DNA of 7,388 nt from assembly GCA_021815835.1 (NCBI GenBank), contig JAKAZN010000079.1, positions 1 through 7,388 on the forward strand, given 5' to 3'. The stretch is from Pseudomonadota bacterium. Lineage in GTDB: Bacteria > Pseudomonadota > Alphaproteobacteria > Acetobacterales > Acetobacteraceae. Both the position numbers and the translations under genes were made by a program. Below, one piece after another: positions 6,464-7,388 of this stretch. The notes below the pieces were generated by a model, which saw only the letters and a program-made list of their open reading frames with translations, did no database searches and had not been told where the DNA came from. Each line of letters starts with the position of its first letter. The first letter of the stretch is position 1.

Positions 6464-6478
6464 GGTCTCAACCCCCGC
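6456..6478. terminator. Hairpin between convergent genes, possible two-way terminator
   Basis: GCGGG (6456-6460) pairs with CCCGC (6474-6478), and GGT (6464-6466) pairs with ACC (6471-6473) around a CTCA loop. The HEAT-gene stop TAG (6461-6463) is left as a bulge. Only 18 bases separate the stops of the two convergent genes, so any terminator must lie here or inside the coding ends. There is no T-run on either strand. The pairing is seen; termination is inferred. Confidence 0.35.
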
Positions 6479-6481
6479 TTC

Positions 6482-7243
6482 TCAGCGCGAATGCAGCAAT
6501 GCGCCCAGCTCCCGGCGCAAGGCATTGAACTCCGCCGACACCACATCCCGCGGGCGCGGCAGGTCCACCGGGATCTCCGCCGTGATCCGCCCGGGGCCGG
6601 GCGTCATCACCACGATCCGGTCGGCGAGCAGGATCGCCTCCTCGATCGCGTGGGTCACGAACAGCACGGTCAGCCCGGCGCTCGCCCACAAGCCCAGCAA
6701 TTCCGCCTGCAACCGTTCCCGCGTCATGGCGTCCAGCGCGCCGAACGGCTCGTCCATCAGCACCACCGCGGCGTCATTGGCCAGCACGCGCGCGATCGCG
6801 ACCCGCTGTTTCATGCCGCCCGAGAGCTGATGCGGGTAGGCATCGGCAAAGCGATCCAGCCCGATCATGGCAATGAAGCGGTCCGCGAGCGCCCGCCGCG
6901 CCGGCGCCGCCAGGCCACGGGCGGCGGGGCCGAATTCGATGTTGCGGCGAACCGAGAGCCAGGGGAACAGGCCGTAATCCTGGAACACCATGCCGCGTTC
7001 CGGCCCCGGGCCGGCGACCGCGCGCCCATCCATCAGGACCTCGCCCTCGGTCGGTGTCTCGAACCCGCCGATCAGGCGCAGCAGGGTGGATTTGCCGCAG
7101 CCGGACGCGCCGATCAGGCAGATGAATTCGCCGCGCGCGACGGTCAGGCTGACCGCGCGCAACGCCTCCACCTCCCCGCCGGCGCCGGCGAAGCGTTTGT
7201 GCACGGCCGCGATATGCAGGATCGGGCCGGACACCGCGTCCAT
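6482..7243 (-). CDS. ABC transporter ATP-binding protein, NrtD/SsuB/TauB type
   Basis: This 253-residue ATPase drives import by an NrtBCD/SsuBC/TauBC-type transporter. All nucleotide-binding motifs are intact: Walker [10 protein letters not shown] (45-53), Q-loop FQDYGLFPW (Gln88), signature LSGGMKQR (140-147), Walker [13 protein letters not shown] (160-171) and H-loop His198 in FVTHAIEEA. The PGPGRI segment near the C-terminus is typical of this subfamily. The start is the ATG at 7243, which shares one base with the upstream permease stop (TGATG) and fits family length. A GTG at 7270 would begin inside the permease end and is less likely. With the permease it forms a coupled pair. No binding protein is visible on this strand, so the one at 1726-3153 is the obvious candidate partner. 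Subfamily members differ in substrate (nitrate, taurine, alkanesulfonates, pyrimidine precursors), so none is named. Confidence 0.95.
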   Translation of the reverse strand: MDAVSGPILHIAAVHKRFAGAGGEVEALRAVSLTVARGEFICLIGASGCGKSTLLRLIGGFETPTEGEVLMDGRAVAGPGPERGMVFQDYGLFPWLSVRRNIEFGPAARGLAAPARRALADRFIAMIGLDRFADAYPHQLSGGMKQRVAIARVLANDAAVVLMDEPFGALDAMTRERLQAELLGLWASAGLTVLFVTHAIEEAILLADRIVVMTPGPGRITAEIPVDLPRPRDVVSAEFNALRRELGALLHSR

Positions 7244-7388
7244 CACGCCCCGCCCTGGCGCGGGTTCCACGCCAACAGCCGCCGGCTGATCATCAGCACC
7301 AGTTGGTCGGACAGGAATCCGGCAAGCCCGATCGTCACCATCCCCGCAATGACCACGTCGGTGCGCGAGACCTCCCGCGCGTCGGTGA
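7243..7388 (-). CDS. ABC transporter permease (NrtB/SsuC-like), C-terminal fragment cut by window edge
   Basis: Only the last 47 residues are present; the gene continues beyond the window. They read [16 protein letters not shown], then a hydrophobic stretch ([17 protein letters not shown]) and RRLLAWNP before the stop. This matches the end of binding-protein-dependent inner-membrane permeases of the SsuC/NrtB/TauC group, which finish with a last membrane helix and a basic R-R-L-L-x-W tail. Its TGA (7245-7243) overlaps the ATPase start by one base, so the two are co-translated. It is the membrane channel of the importer. The substrate is unknown. Confidence 0.85.
   Translation of the reverse strand, partial: TDAREVSRTDVVIAGMVTIGLAGFLSDQLVLMISRRLLAWNPRQGGA

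Noticed and set aside
5488..6546. 352-codon minus-strand frame opposite the HEAT gene
   Set aside because: Its Ser/Ala/Arg-rich repeats are the complement of the HEAT codons, so it is a shadow.
1..7388. tRNA, rRNA, CRISPR array, insertion sequence or attachment site
   Set aside because: Reading both strands gave no cloverleaf, no regularly spaced direct repeats, no transposase and no flanking duplication.

Overview
The window reads as chromosomal DNA of a GC-rich Alphaproteobacterium. TypA and the NrtB/SsuC-type transporter parts look proteobacterial, and an acetic-acid-bacterium relative (Acetobacteraceae) is my guess from overall style, not a proven placement. Coding density is high, no gap between genes exceeds 165 bases, and I see no RNA gene, mobile element or CRISPR array.

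Layout. Bases 1-1561 carry the C-terminal ~85% of the translational GTPase TypA/BipA, a housekeeping gene. A 164-base gap follows, holding a hairpin over the typA stop, a perfect 14-bp palindrome and a strong leader hairpin. Five plus-strand genes then look like one operon: a secreted ABC-transporter substrate-binding protein with an extra NosL-like C-terminal domain and a Met-rich tail (1726-3153); a small DUF971 (GBBH-like N-terminal) zinc-motif protein (3214-3528); an FAD flavoprotein of the fumarate reductase/AprA superfamily (3525-5267); a 77-residue two-cluster ferredoxin resembling the core of AprB (5280-5513); and a protein made of ten 31-residue HEAT repeats (5516-6463). On the minus strand, converging on the operon, are an NrtD/SsuB-type ATPase (6482-7243) and the last 47 residues of its permease (7243-7388, running off the window).

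How they may work together. Binding protein, permease and ATPase form one plausible importer. The flavoprotein and ferredoxin form a plausible cytoplasmic oxidoreductase acting on the imported compound, with the DUF971 and HEAT proteins as maturation or scaffold factors. The substrate cannot be read from the sequence. AprA-like chemistry and an SsuA/NrtA-like transporter point to a small sulfur- or nitrogen-containing compound, while the NosL-like domain and Met-rich tail hint at copper in the periplasm. A 12-bp palindrome core, GCAACTAGTTGC, occurs on both sides of the binding-protein gene and may be the operator of a dedicated regulator.
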